This document shows positions 45,962 to 55,286 of a stretch of DNA of 64,000 nucleotides, in pieces. The notes beneath the pieces were generated by a model. That model worked only from the letters and a program-made list of their open reading frames with translations. It was not told the DNA's origin and did no database searches. Position numbers and translations under genes: made by a program. The stretch comes from Bacillus inaquosorum KCTC 13429 (lineage in GTDB: Bacteria; Bacillota; Bacilli; Bacillales; Bacillaceae): assembly GCF_000332645.1 (NCBI RefSeq), contig NZ_AMXN01000005.1, forward strand, positions 1 through 64,000. The letters are read 5' to 3'. Each line of letters starts with the position of its first letter. The first letter of the stretch is position 1.

Positions 45962-47410
45962 TTACGATAAGTGAGTTGTTTGATTTTGGATTTCCTGATC
46001 AGCGCGGCGGCCATACTGGCGAAAGGAATGCTCAAGCTGTTCAAGTGACCGCCCTTTTGTCTCAGGCACATATTTTTTCACAAATAGAATCGCTAGGATA
46101 TTCATAGCGACAAAGATAAAAAATGTCGCCGACATCCCAATATGATTGAGCAAAATGGGAAAGGTGAATCCAATGAGAAAGTTAGCTGTCCACAAGCAGA
46201 AGGTGCTGATCCCCATGCCAAGCCCCCGCACATGCATAGGAAAGATTTCCGAGAGCATCAGCCACGTCACCGTAGAAATGGCAGCCTGCTGAAACGCAAG
46301 AAACAAAACGGTCAAACTCAGCACAACATACGGCAGGGCGGGTGTTCCTTCAAGGACAATGGATAAAATCCCGATCAGCAGAAGGGCTGTCATCGTGCCA
46401 ATCTGTCCGATGATCAGCATGGGCCGGCGGCGGACTTTGCCGAGAAGCCATATCCCAAAAATGACCGCGATAACTGAAATAACACCGTTTGCAATATTGC
46501 CGATTAATGCAGCTTCTGTTTGAAAACCGGATTCTCTCAGAATTTCTGTCCCATAGTACATGATCGAATTGACACCGGTAATTTGCTGTACGATGGCGAT
46601 TCCGATCCCAATGAATAGAATGCGTCTGATCCACGGCTCTTGAAAACCATGAAAGCCGGCCTTTTTTGCTGTGCCCTCAATCGCATGTTTGATTTCTTTT
46701 ATTTCCTGCTGTGCCCGGCTGTCTTCACGGATTTGCCGAAGCACCCGCAGAGCGTCACCCATTCTGCCTTTAGCCGCCAGCCAACGCGGGCTTTCAGGTA
46801 CGATGAGCATTCCGAACCATAACACAACAGCCGGAAGTGTCGCGATGACCAGCATATACCGCCATACATTTGCGCTCTCCCCCATTGTGCTGCCGATAAT
46901 GGCGTTAAAGGTGTATGCCAGCAGCTGGCCAATTACGATCATCAGTTCATTTTGTGTCACGATTCGTCCCCTGCGTTCTGCCGGCGAAATTTCCGCTAAA
47001 AAGGTTGGAACCGTTACAGAAGCGCAGCCAACCGCCAGTCCGAGCAGAAAACGAAAGGCAATCATCACGGACGCGTTTGGTGAAAAGGTACAGCCAAGTG
47101 TGGCTGCGATGAAGAGTAAGGCTAAATAAAGGATCGTTTTTCGGCGGCCGTGCCGATCGGACAGACGTCCTCCAAACATCGCCCCGAAGGCTGCCCCGAG
47201 AAGCAGGGAACTCGCAACCAGTCCTTCTGTAACAGGTGTAAGATTGAGTTGGCCTGCAGTTGCCATAAAAGGAAGTGCCCCATTAATGACACCCGTATCA
47301 TAACCGAACAACAGGCCGCCGAATGTAGATACCAATGTAATCGTTCGTAAAAGCCCTTTATGAGCTAAGCTTTCTTTTTCTTTTACAGCCTCTTTCTTTT
47401 TTGTACTCAC
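45962..47410 (-). CDS. yfiG: YfiG, sugar/polyol:H+ symporter (MFS)
   Basis: 482 residues, twelve helices. Sugar porter motifs: [38 protein letters not shown] and C-terminal [12 protein letters not shown]. Resembles the inositol/xylose transporters of Bacillus (IolT/CsbC). GTG start at 47410, eight bases after AAGGGG. First gene of the operon; a cre-like site and a -10 box precede it. Confidence 0.88.
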   Translation of the reverse strand: MSTKKKEAVKEKESLAHKGLLRTITLVSTFGGLLFGYDTGVINGALPFMATAGQLNLTPVTEGLVASSLLLGAAFGAMFGGRLSDRHGRRKTILYLALLFIAATLGCTFSPNASVMIAFRFLLGLAVGCASVTVPTFLAEISPAERRGRIVTQNELMIVIGQLLAYTFNAIIGSTMGESANVWRYMLVIATLPAVVLWFGMLIVPESPRWLAAKGRMGDALRVLRQIREDSRAQQEIKEIKHAIEGTAKKAGFHGFQEPWIRRILFIGIGIAIVQQITGVNSIMYYGTEILRESGFQTEAALIGNIANGVISVIAVIFGIWLLGKVRRRPMLIIGQIGTMTALLLIGILSIVLEGTPALPYVVLSLTVLFLAFQQAAISTVTWLMLSEIFPMHVRGLGMGISTFCLWTANFLIGFTFPILLNHIGMSATFFIFVAMNILAILFVKKYVPETKGRSLEQLEHSFRQYGRRADQEIQNQTTHLS

Positions 47411-47477
47411 GGTTTCTTCCCCTTCTTTCAAGAATGGCAGAGCACCCGACACCAAGCATAAGCCAATGCATCCCTCC

Positions 47478-47541
47478 TTCAGAACATTCATTGTTGTAAC
47501 CGCTTTCTAAGGAGATTATAAGACAACGAGATTTCTCGCGT
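47478..47541 (-). promoter_or_regulatory. yfiG promoter region with palindrome and cre-like site
   Basis: Minus strand, upstream of yfiG: palindrome CGAGA-AA-TCTCG (47527-47538), then TATAAT, then AGAAAGCGGTTACA, which matches the cre consensus at 12 of 14 positions. No good -35 is visible, so activation by YfiF is plausible. Confidence 0.5.
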
Positions 47542-47582
47542 CTTTATCTTATGAAGACATTGTTTTGTCATTTCAGGCCATC

Positions 47583-48527
47583 TTATTCGTGCGGCTTGGC
47601 CTGTTCGATTTTTTGAAAAGATTTATTGATTTGAAATGCGGTCATTTTTGAGTCTTTATAAAGGGAGCGGAAAAGCCCTGGAGAGCTGCCGATTTTAGCG
47701 GAAAAGACGCGAGTGAAATAATGTACTGAGAAACCGATTTCTTCCGCTACTTCTTTAATCGATAGATTCGTTGATTTCAGCAGCTCGGCAGCTTTGTTTA
47801 TTTTTTCATTTTGGACAAATTCTGAGTAGCTGACGCCCAGTTCTGCTGCAAATAAACGTGATAAGTGCCTCCCTGAGATATGAAAGTGGCTGGCGACATC
47901 CGTCAGCTTTAACGACTGTGACAGATTGTCTTTTATGTGCAGTTTCACCTCTGTCAGCAAAGCAGAAGATGGCTGAATGGGCTGCTTTTGTTTCGGACGA
48001 TGGGCGGACGGGAGAAAGGTTTGGATTAATGACAGGATCAATGCATGCGACAAATGAGATAGGATCTCTTTGTCAAAAGCATCGACAGGGTGCGCTGCTT
48101 GCAGCATTAACGTTTTCCAAAGCAGGCCCGGCGGTTCACCATCTTTCAATTGCATTGTGATAAAGGGGCTTTGTTTCACTTCTTCCATCACTTTGATCCA
48201 TTCGGCGCTTGACTGATCCTCGCTCAGCTCGAAAGCGACGTAAAAAAGGAACAGCCCTGTTTCACTTTTGATTTGATGCAAATGCTCCGGCTTTGACAAA
48301 AAAATCGTCTGTTCACGAAGCGGATATGTACGATCGCCTTCAAGGTAATATCCTTCACCTCTTACGACGTAACAAATTTCATAAAAGGAATGCTTATGAA
48401 GCAGTGTGTTATAGTGGTTCGTCATCGCTCCCCAATAGTGGACGTAAAATGAAACATCCTTTTGCTCTAAGCGATGCACATATTGATTTAATGCTATTTT
48501 GCCTGTCACAAGGTGATTGAGTTCCAT
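47583..48527 (-). CDS. yfiF: YfiF, AraC-family regulator
   Basis: 314 residues. N-terminal cupin-like sensor (HSFYEICYVVRGEGYYLEGDR region), two AraC helix-turn-helix units at the C-terminus (LTDVASHFHISGRHLSRLFAAELGVSYSEFV, a span of about 215-245, and IKEVAEEIGFSVHYFTRVFS). Ligand unknown, probably the substrate of yfiGHI. ATG at 48527 follows TTAGGAGGCG. It lies upstream of yfiG on the same strand. Confidence 0.87.
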   Translation of the reverse strand: MELNHLVTGKIALNQYVHRLEQKDVSFYVHYWGAMTNHYNTLLHKHSFYEICYVVRGEGYYLEGDRTYPLREQTIFLSKPEHLHQIKSETGLFLFYVAFELSEDQSSAEWIKVMEEVKQSPFITMQLKDGEPPGLLWKTLMLQAAHPVDAFDKEILSHLSHALILSLIQTFLPSAHRPKQKQPIQPSSALLTEVKLHIKDNLSQSLKLTDVASHFHISGRHLSRLFAAELGVSYSEFVQNEKINKAAELLKSTNLSIKEVAEEIGFSVHYFTRVFSAKIGSSPGLFRSLYKDSKMTAFQINKSFQKIEQAKPHE

Positions 48528-48583
48528 GTAAACGCCTCCTAACAAGTTGGTTCTCCCATCATAACAAGGCGGACAAAAATAAA

Positions 48584-48619
48584 AAATCCCCCTGCCGTTT
48601 TTTCGGCAAAGGGATTACA
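48584..48619 (-). terminator. catDE terminator
   Basis: Imperfect stem AATCCC-N-TGCCG / CGGCA-N-GGGATT around a T-loop, with minus-strand T-run, just past catE. Confidence 0.68.
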
Positions 48620-48620
48620 G

Positions 48621-49478
48621 TCAAATCACAAATCTAATATGGGCGCCGGAAACAGGATCTTTCACCCGGAAGCTGTTTTCCGTTTCTTCGATCGAATATC
48701 CGGCACGTTTGACTCGGTCTGCCACTCGATCCAGTTCCTCTTGATGAGGCAGGACAACCGTGTAATAGTCTAGTCCGCTGGCATTTGTCGGTTTAGGCGG
48801 CGCGTTTCTTCCCGCCCAAATATTTAAGCCGATATGATGATGGTAGCCTCCGGCTGAAACGAAGAGAGCGGACATGCCCGCATAGTTTCCGACAATATCA
48901 AAGCCCAGCACATCCGTATAAAACGCTTTTGCTTCGTTTAAATCACTGACATGCAGATGAATGTGTCCGATAATTGTATCGTTCGGAAGCGCTGCTTTCC
49001 GCTCATCTCCGGCCACTTCAAGAAGACCCTCAATGTCAACAGCGGTTGTCGTCATGACGTAGTTTCCTTCACGATCACGCTGCCACGTGCTGCGGGGGCG
49101 GTCAGCGTACATTTCAATTCCGTTTCCATCAGGATCAGACAGGTAGAGTGCTTCACTGACAGCATGATCCCCATGTCCGATGGCAATGCCGTGTTCAATC
49201 AGGCGGGCGAGCGCGATACCAAGTTCCTTCCTGTTCGGAAGAAGAATTGCAAAGTGATAGAGGCCCGTCACAGACCGTTCAGGCAAGACGACGGCGCTCT
49301 GATTTTCTTCGAGAACAAGCAGGACGCGTTTTCCGTCAGCCGATAGTTCGGCTTGGCGATCCGTCTTTTTTAAGACTTGAAAGCCGATGACGTTACAGTA
49401 GAACTGAAGGGAGCGCTCCAGACTGCGGATTGTGAGTTTGACATAGCCAATGTTTGTATCCTCATGAATGCTGGTCAT
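48621..49478 (-). CDS. catE: CatE, catechol-2,3-dioxygenase
   Basis: 285 residues, two-domain extradiol dioxygenase of the VOC superfamily. Repeats VKLTIRSLERSLQFYCNVIG (N) and IHLHVSDLNEAKAFYTDVLG (C, about residues 168-187); the C-domain carries metal-ligand His positions (HLHVSD, HHHIGLN). It ring-cleaves catechol to 2-hydroxymuconic semialdehyde for detoxification. Downstream partner of catD, 17 bases apart. Confidence 0.91.
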   Translation of the reverse strand: MTSIHEDTNIGYVKLTIRSLERSLQFYCNVIGFQVLKKTDRQAELSADGKRVLLVLEENQSAVVLPERSVTGLYHFAILLPNRKELGIALARLIEHGIAIGHGDHAVSEALYLSDPDGNGIEMYADRPRSTWQRDREGNYVMTTTAVDIEGLLEVAGDERKAALPNDTIIGHIHLHVSDLNEAKAFYTDVLGFDIVGNYAGMSALFVSAGGYHHHIGLNIWAGRNAPPKPTNASGLDYYTVVLPHQEELDRVADRVKRAGYSIEETENSFRVKDPVSGAHIRFVI

Positions 49479-49495
49479 GCTGTATGCCTCTTTTC

Positions 49496-49900
49496 TTATG
49501 CTGATACGTTTTCGCTCTTTTTTGCTTTAAACACAAGTGGGTCTAACGCAAGGAAACGGCTTCCGGAAAGAGCCAGGTGGATTGATGTCAAAAGCAGAAG
49601 GTAATCAAATTCTGCATTGCCCATGAATGGCGCTTTCAGCTTGACTGTAATGATGGCTCCGATCAGCGTGAGGGCAAACAGAACACCGACAATGCGTGTA
49701 GCCAATCCGAAGAAGACAAGCACTCCGCCAACGAGTTCAATCGCTGCAATGACATACGCCATAAAGCTTGGAAGGCCTATGCTGCCGAAAAATTGGATGG
49801 TTCCTTCCATCCCCTGAAACTTAGATAAACCGTGAACAAAAAAGATAATACCTGTAATAACTCTTAAAAGTAATGTGCCAATTTCAAATGATTTATTCAT
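49496..49900 (-). CDS. catD: CatD, DoxX-family membrane protein
   Basis: 134 residues with four hydrophobic helices: GTLLLRVITGIIFFVHGLSKF (first), PSFMAYVIAAIELVGGVLVF, then GVLFALTLIGAIITVKL and the last near YLLLLTSIHLALSG. Of the DoxX/DoxD type, co-transcribed with catechol dioxygenase catE; it may help thiol/quinone redox handling. ATG at 49900 after AAGGAGG. Confidence 0.9.
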   Translation of the reverse strand: MNKSFEIGTLLLRVITGIIFFVHGLSKFQGMEGTIQFFGSIGLPSFMAYVIAAIELVGGVLVFFGLATRIVGVLFALTLIGAIITVKLKAPFMGNAEFDYLLLLTSIHLALSGSRFLALDPLVFKAKKSENVSA

Positions 49901-49926
49901 TTTATCCTCCTTGATAAATGTTATCA

Positions 49927-49972
49927 CTTACTTAATGTAAGCTAGTATATATACATAACTTGTTTACGTCAA
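49927..49972 (-). promoter_or_regulatory. catDE promoter with palindromic operator
   Basis: TTGACG (49967-49972), 17 bases, TATACT (49944-49949). The palindrome CTTAC-TTAAT-GTAAG (49927-49941) begins two bases past the -10 and covers the start site. It is a good candidate for the MarR/DUF24 repressors YodB and CatR known to control catDE. Confidence 0.75.
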
Positions 49973-50025
49973 GTAATTTTGTTACATTTTACGAAAATGA
50001 AATAAAAGTACTATAAAACTGTAAC

Positions 50026-50055
50026 AAAAAAGACCTTTGTGCATGACAAAGGTCT
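50026..50055 (-). terminator. yfiBC terminator
   Basis: AGACCTTTGT / ACAAAGGTCT with GCATG loop and T-run on the minus strand. Confidence 0.83.
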
Positions 50056-51868
50056 ATTTCTCAAATTGGCTTTTATATAAGTCACTGTAAAATCCTTTTT
50101 GCCGGATCAGTTCTTCATGGCTGCCTTTTTCAATCATTTCGCCGTCTTTCAGCACCACAATCTGATCCGCTCTTTGAATGGTGTTCAGCCTGTGGGCGAT
50201 GATGACGCTTGTTCTTCCCTCCATTAAACGGGCGAGCGCTTCTTGAATGTTGACTTCTGTTACGGTATCAATGTTGCTTGTCGCTTCATCCAAGATGAGA
50301 AGAACCGGATCGGCAAGCACCGCACGTGCAATGGAAATCAATTGTTTCTGTCCTTGGCTGATGCCCGATCCGTTTTGCGTCAGCACTGTGTCATACCCTT
50401 TTGGCAGCCTTTCAATAAAGCTGTGGGCGTTCGCTGTTTTTGCCGCGGCTTCGATTTCCTGATCAGATGCATCGAGCCTTCCGTAGCGAATATTTTCTCT
50501 GATCGTTCCTTGAAACAAAAACGAATCCTGCAGGACAAACCCCATGTTTTTCCGCAGGCTTGCTCTAGTGAGGGTTTTAATATCTGTACCGTCGATTAAA
50601 ATCCTTCCCTCATCAGGCTCGTAAAAACGGGCGAGCAGGTTGGTGACAGTTGTTTTCCCCGCTCCCGTCGGTCCGACAAACGCGATGGACTGTCCGGCAG
50701 GCACTGTAAACTGTAAATTCTTCAGTGTCTGCTGCCCTTCATCGTAACCGAAGGACACATCCCGGAATTCAATACTGCCTGTTTGGATCGGCTGATGCAC
50801 GGCGTTCTTTTCATCCTCGCGTTCTTCTTTTTCATCAAGCACGTCAAACACCCGTTCAGCGCCGGCAATGGCGGACAGCATCGTATTAAACTGATTGGCC
50901 AGATCGTTTAAAGGGCGTGTGAATTGCCTTGAATACTCGGCAAAGACGACGATCGAGCCGATCGAGATCCAGCCTTTCAGCGCGAACAAACCGCCGATTG
51001 CGGCAATCATTGTAAAGCTTAAGTTATTCAAAGAGTTCATGACTTTCGGGATAAACCCGGAAATCGTCTGTGCCCAGAAGCCCGAGGTCTTGAGCGCAGC
51101 GTTTTTTTTGAGAAATTCGGCAGTGATCTGCTTCTCACGCGAATAGGCTTTGATGACCTTTGCGCCGGAAACAGATTCCTCAATATATCCATTCAGCTCA
51201 CCAAGGTTTTTCTGCTGTTCTTTAAACAGCTTTCCCGTCCGGTTGGTGATCCATTTCAGGCTTACTGCCATCACCGGAATGATGGTCAGGGTAATCACTG
51301 TAAGGAGCGGGCTCATGTACAGCATCACTGCAACCGTTCCGACAAAGGTGATGACGCTTGACAGAATTTGAATGACCGACGTGTTTAAAGTAGAGCTGAC
51401 ATTTTCGATGTCATTTGTCACCCGGCTCATCAGCTCACCGTGCCGCTGTTTATCAAAAAACGGAATCGGCAGCTCATGCAGATGGGTGAACAACTCGCTT
51501 CTCATTCTGAAAACAGTGCCTTGCGAAATCGTAATCATCCAATAGTTTTGAAACCAGAGTGACAGTGACTGAATAATGTAAATGACGAGCAGAAGAAGCA
51601 AAACGGGAATCAGTCCGCTTACCGTTCGCCCGACGATGAAATGGTCGATGGCCTTTCCGATCACAAAGGGGCCGAGGAGCCCGAATATCGCGCTGATGAC
51701 AACCATCAGCATGACAAGGATAAGCAGTCCTTTCCGTTCAGCCAAGTAAGACCAGATTCGTCTCAGTGTGCCTTTTGTATCCTTTGCTTTCGCCCGCTTT
51801 TTTGCACCTTCTTTTTTGTCGATTGGCAGTTTGGGATATTGGAAAGGCTTGCGGATGTCTTTTAGCAT
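50054..51868 (-). CDS. yfiC: YfiC, ABC exporter half with canonical ATPase site
   Basis: 604 residues: membrane domain (about 50-340) and ATPase domain (about 370-600). Walker A GPTGAGKTT, catalytic Walker [12 protein letters not shown] and H-loop VIIAHRLNT are intact, but the signature reads ISQGQKQL instead of LSGGQ. Its start overlaps the end of yfiB by seven bases. It pairs with YfiB, whose signature is normal, so only one composite ATP site should be fully active. Confidence 0.9.
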   Translation of the reverse strand: MLKDIRKPFQYPKLPIDKKEGAKKRAKAKDTKGTLRRIWSYLAERKGLLILVMLMVVISAIFGLLGPFVIGKAIDHFIVGRTVSGLIPVLLLLLVIYIIQSLSLWFQNYWMITISQGTVFRMRSELFTHLHELPIPFFDKQRHGELMSRVTNDIENVSSTLNTSVIQILSSVITFVGTVAVMLYMSPLLTVITLTIIPVMAVSLKWITNRTGKLFKEQQKNLGELNGYIEESVSGAKVIKAYSREKQITAEFLKKNAALKTSGFWAQTISGFIPKVMNSLNNLSFTMIAAIGGLFALKGWISIGSIVVFAEYSRQFTRPLNDLANQFNTMLSAIAGAERVFDVLDEKEEREDEKNAVHQPIQTGSIEFRDVSFGYDEGQQTLKNLQFTVPAGQSIAFVGPTGAGKTTVTNLLARFYEPDEGRILIDGTDIKTLTRASLRKNMGFVLQDSFLFQGTIRENIRYGRLDASDQEIEAAAKTANAHSFIERLPKGYDTVLTQNGSGISQGQKQLISIARAVLADPVLLILDEATSNIDTVTEVNIQEALARLMEGRTSVIIAHRLNTIQRADQIVVLKDGEMIEKGSHEELIRQKGFYSDLYKSQFEK

Positions 51869-53583
51869 GACTCGCTCCCCTCCCTTCCGAATTGCGACTC
51901 GTAAATGCGTTTGTATAACTGAGATTCAGAAAGCAGCTCACTGTGCGTGCCTTTTTCAATCAGTTCGCCATCCTCAAGCAGCAAAATCTTATCAGCTCTC
52001 ATCGCCGTGGTCATTTTTTGCGTAATGATCAAGGTTGTGCACTCATATGCGCTGATTGCCTCAAGCAGCTTCGCCTCCGTCTGCAGGTCTAGCGCGCTTG
52101 TGCTGTCATCTAAAAGAAGGATGGCCGGCTTTCGGATCAGCGCCCGCGCAATGGAAATCCGCTGCTTCTGGCCGCCGGACAGGTTGACGCCTCTTTGTCC
52201 CAAAACAGTGTCATACCCATTCGGGAGCTTCATAATCGTTTCATGAATTTGCGCATGTTTGGCCGCTTCCATTATTTCATCAAGTGAAGCATTTTCTTTG
52301 CCCCAAGCGATATTTTCTTTGATTGTGCCGGAAAACAAAAGCACTTCCTGCGGTACATATCCAATTTGCGTGCGAAGCCCCTCTGCCGGAAAATCATGAA
52401 TCGGCTTTTCATCTATGTAAATGCTTCCTGAATCCGGCCGATAAAGCCGCGGAATGAGCTGAAAGAGCGTGGACTTGCCCGATCCCGTCGCACCGAGAAT
52501 CGCGATCGTTTCCCTCGGCTTTGCGGAAAATGAGACATTCCGCAGCGCTTCTCTGTCCATTTCAGGATAACGGAAGGATACATGCTGAAACTCAATCCGT
52601 CCTGACAAACGACCTGGTATGATGCCTTCTTCCCGCTCATCGCCTTCCGTTTCAAGCACCTCGCCGATTCTATCCCCTGAAGCCTTCGCCCGGGTGAAAA
52701 TCATAATCAAAAACGGAAACATCGAAAGCGCGCCCGTAATTCGTGTTGCGTAGTTAATAATCGCGACAACATCACCGACTTGAGTGCTTCCGTTCGTGAT
52801 ACTGTGTGCACCTGCCCACAAAATCAAAAGGATGCAGAGGTTCATCAGCAGCATCAGCACAGGCATCGTGAATTCCACAAGCTGAAAGGCTGAAACTGTT
52901 TTTTCCATCAGCCTCGTGTTGGCTTTGATAAATCTTTTGACCTCGTGGCTGCCGCGAAGTAGCGCTTTGATCAGCTTAATCGCTGTTAAGTTTTCCTGCA
53001 TGACGGTATTCACCTGATCCAGCCGTTTCTGCACTGAACGGAACAGCGTCCCGCCTTTCTTTAATACCCATAGCAAAAACAAGATCAGGATCGGAATGGT
53101 CACAAGCAGAAAAAAGCCGAGCTTCACGTTAACGGTGAGTGACAGCACAATACCGCCTACAATCATTAACGGAGCCCGCAGCATAAACCGCAAACTCATA
53201 AAAATCATGTTTTGAACCTGTGTGACATCGTTTGTCAGCCTTGTGATATAAGAAGAGGACGAGAACTGTCCAAAAGTAGAATAGGAGAAGGACTGGATTT
53301 TTTGAAAAAGCCCTTTTCTCGTATCGTAGGAAAAGCTTTGGCTGACATGGGCGGCATAAAAGGAATTCAGCATTCCCGCTGCAAATGATAACACGGTCAG
53401 TCCGATCATGACCGCCCCCCATGTCCACACATGCCGGAGATCTTGCTTTAAAATCCCATCGTCAATGATTTTTGCGATAAGTAAAGGCTGCATCAGCTCA
53501 ACCGCAAGCTCCGTCAACATGAGAATCAGCGCAATTCCCACCAGCAATGAGTATGGTTTTAAAAACGATAAAGCCTTTTGCAT
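51862..53583 (-). CDS. yfiB: YfiB, ABC exporter half with degenerate ATPase motifs
   Basis: 573 residues: membrane domain (about 10-310) and ATPase domain (about 335-570). Walker A GATGSGKST and signature LSGGQKQR are intact. The Walker B glutamate is replaced by Asp (LLLDDSTSALD) and the H-loop His by Gln (IITQKMTT), so its own catalytic side is probably dead. Heterodimer partner of YfiC, of the BmrCD/TM287-288 type. Substrate unknown. Confidence 0.9.
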   Translation of the reverse strand: MQKALSFLKPYSLLVGIALILMLTELAVELMQPLLIAKIIDDGILKQDLRHVWTWGAVMIGLTVLSFAAGMLNSFYAAHVSQSFSYDTRKGLFQKIQSFSYSTFGQFSSSSYITRLTNDVTQVQNMIFMSLRFMLRAPLMIVGGIVLSLTVNVKLGFFLLVTIPILILFLLWVLKKGGTLFRSVQKRLDQVNTVMQENLTAIKLIKALLRGSHEVKRFIKANTRLMEKTVSAFQLVEFTMPVLMLLMNLCILLILWAGAHSITNGSTQVGDVVAIINYATRITGALSMFPFLIMIFTRAKASGDRIGEVLETEGDEREEGIIPGRLSGRIEFQHVSFRYPEMDREALRNVSFSAKPRETIAILGATGSGKSTLFQLIPRLYRPDSGSIYIDEKPIHDFPAEGLRTQIGYVPQEVLLFSGTIKENIAWGKENASLDEIMEAAKHAQIHETIMKLPNGYDTVLGQRGVNLSGGQKQRISIARALIRKPAILLLDDSTSALDLQTEAKLLEAISAYECTTLIITQKMTTAMRADKILLLEDGELIEKGTHSELLSESQLYKRIYESQFGREGSESC

Positions 53584-53659
53584 GTAAAAGCCTCCAAACC
53601 CCTTTTTACTCGATTGTCTCTTTCTTTACTTTACTATGACGGTCTTTTTGACGGCAAAC

Positions 53660-53685
53660 GAAAACCCTCCCGAAAAGGAGGGCTG
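53660..53685 (-). terminator. malP terminator
   Basis: CCCTCC / GGAGGG stem with GGTTTTCG tail on the minus strand, just past malP. Confidence 0.72.
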
Positions 53686-53688
53686 GCA

Positions 53689-55272
53689 TTATTGATTCAA
53701 TATTTTTTCCACACGCTCCCGCATCTGCGGAACGCTCAATCCGATAATCACCTGAAACGCCTTCCCGTTTCTGACGACGCCGTGTGAGCCAAGCGCTCGG
53801 AACACGCTGTCGGGCTCAACCTTTGTTTCATCCTTGACGCTGACTCTGAGGCGGGTGGCGCAGTTTGTCACTTCAGTGATGTTGTCTTTTCCGCCCAGCG
53901 CTTCAATATACAGAAAAGCGGTGTCATCTGCCGCTTCAACAGCGGAGGCCGTTTCATCCTTGTTTTTTCTTTCTCTGTATTCCTTTTTCGAATACAGCTT
54001 TGTTTCCTGCTGATCATCCTTTTCCCGTCCCGGTGTGGCGATATTGAATTTGAGAATTAAAAATCGGAAGACGAAAAAATAAATAGCTGTAAAAGAAAGC
54101 CCGATCAAAATTTGATACACATACGTCATACCGTGGCTGCCAAAGAGCGGAATCCAGTTCAAGGTCACCGCTTCGATCAGCCCGCCACCCATGTTTCCGA
54201 CGACACCGGCCATATACATGGCTGTCGACATCGTTGCAGCCAGTACGGCGTGAACCGCAAATAAGAAAGGAGAAATGAATAAGAAAGTGAACTCAATCGG
54301 CTCTGTAATACCGGCGACAATCGCCGTCAGCGTGACAGGAATCAGCAGCCCTGCGACTAGTTTTTTCTTTTCCTTTTTGGCTGTGACATAAAACGCCAGG
54401 GCGATGCCCGGAATGCCGAAGATTTTCGAGTTGCCGTGGAGCGCGAATCCGCCTTGCGGGAAGAGCTCCTTCAGCGGTTTTGCGCTTTGCGAATATTCGC
54501 CGAGATGCTGTGCCCAATACGTGACGATTCCACCTTCCGCTACAGCAGGCCCGTAAATAAACGGCGTGTAAATAAAGTGATGTAGACCGGTCGGAATCAA
54601 AATCCGTTCCAAAAACGTGTAAATCCAAACGCCCACCGCCCCGGAAGCAACCAGGAAGCTTTGAAGCGATCCGATTCCCGCTTGAACCATTGGCCAAATA
54701 TAAGACACGGCCAAGGCGATCGGGATCATAATGAAGAAGGAAATCATCACGATATACGTTGAGCCTTGAAAGATGCCGAGAAAATCGGGCAGTTTTTTAT
54801 CAAAATAACGATTATGCAAAAAGACGACAATCGAAGAAATAAAGATGGCTCCGATAATGTTGGTATCGAGCGTTTTGATGCCTGCGATCATCGTTAACCC
54901 GCTCGTTCCGCCGACCTCTTGGTTCATGTCGACGCCAAATGCCCCTCCCCATACCGTCAAGATCGAGCTGACAAAGTAATTGAACGTCAAGTAAACCGTA
55001 AGCGCTTCCAAACAAGCGCGCGCCTGAGCTTTCTTCGCCAAAGCAACCGGGATGCCGATGGCGAATAAGAGCGGCATTTGATTAAATACTGTCCAGCCGC
55101 CCTGCTCAATGATATACCAGCACTGATACCAAAACCCATCAGGATCGGCAAGCGGGCCCATGATGGTTTTATTTTTAAAAAGCGTACTGACACCGACGAT
55201 AATGCCAGCGAACGCGAATAATAGAACAGGTACAAACATCGCGCTTCCAAAGCGCTGGATTTTTTGCATCAT
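53689..55272 (-). CDS. malP: MalP (GlvC), maltose PTS permease EIICB
   Basis: 527 residues. EIIC membrane domain (about 1-410) of the glucose/maltose superfamily, a linker with charged residues (KKEYRERKNKDE), then an EIIB domain (about 450-527) with the phosphorylated Cys in TNCATRLRVSVKD. Imports and phosphorylates maltose using the phosphorelay of EI, HPr and a glucose-type EIIA. Third gene of malA-malR-malP. Confidence 0.94.
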   Translation of the reverse strand: MMQKIQRFGSAMFVPVLLFAFAGIIVGVSTLFKNKTIMGPLADPDGFWYQCWYIIEQGGWTVFNQMPLLFAIGIPVALAKKAQARACLEALTVYLTFNYFVSSILTVWGGAFGVDMNQEVGGTSGLTMIAGIKTLDTNIIGAIFISSIVVFLHNRYFDKKLPDFLGIFQGSTYIVMISFFIMIPIALAVSYIWPMVQAGIGSLQSFLVASGAVGVWIYTFLERILIPTGLHHFIYTPFIYGPAVAEGGIVTYWAQHLGEYSQSAKPLKELFPQGGFALHGNSKIFGIPGIALAFYVTAKKEKKKLVAGLLIPVTLTAIVAGITEPIEFTFLFISPFLFAVHAVLAATMSTAMYMAGVVGNMGGGLIEAVTLNWIPLFGSHGMTYVYQILIGLSFTAIYFFVFRFLILKFNIATPGREKDDQQETKLYSKKEYRERKNKDETASAVEAADDTAFLYIEALGGKDNITEVTNCATRLRVSVKDETKVEPDSVFRALGSHGVVRNGKAFQVIIGLSVPQMRERVEKILNQ

Positions 55273-55286
55273 ACCAGAACCCCCTG

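Noticed and set aside
46671-47129. A 152-codon open frame antisense to yfiG
   Set aside because: Antisense shadow of a transporter gene; no start signal.
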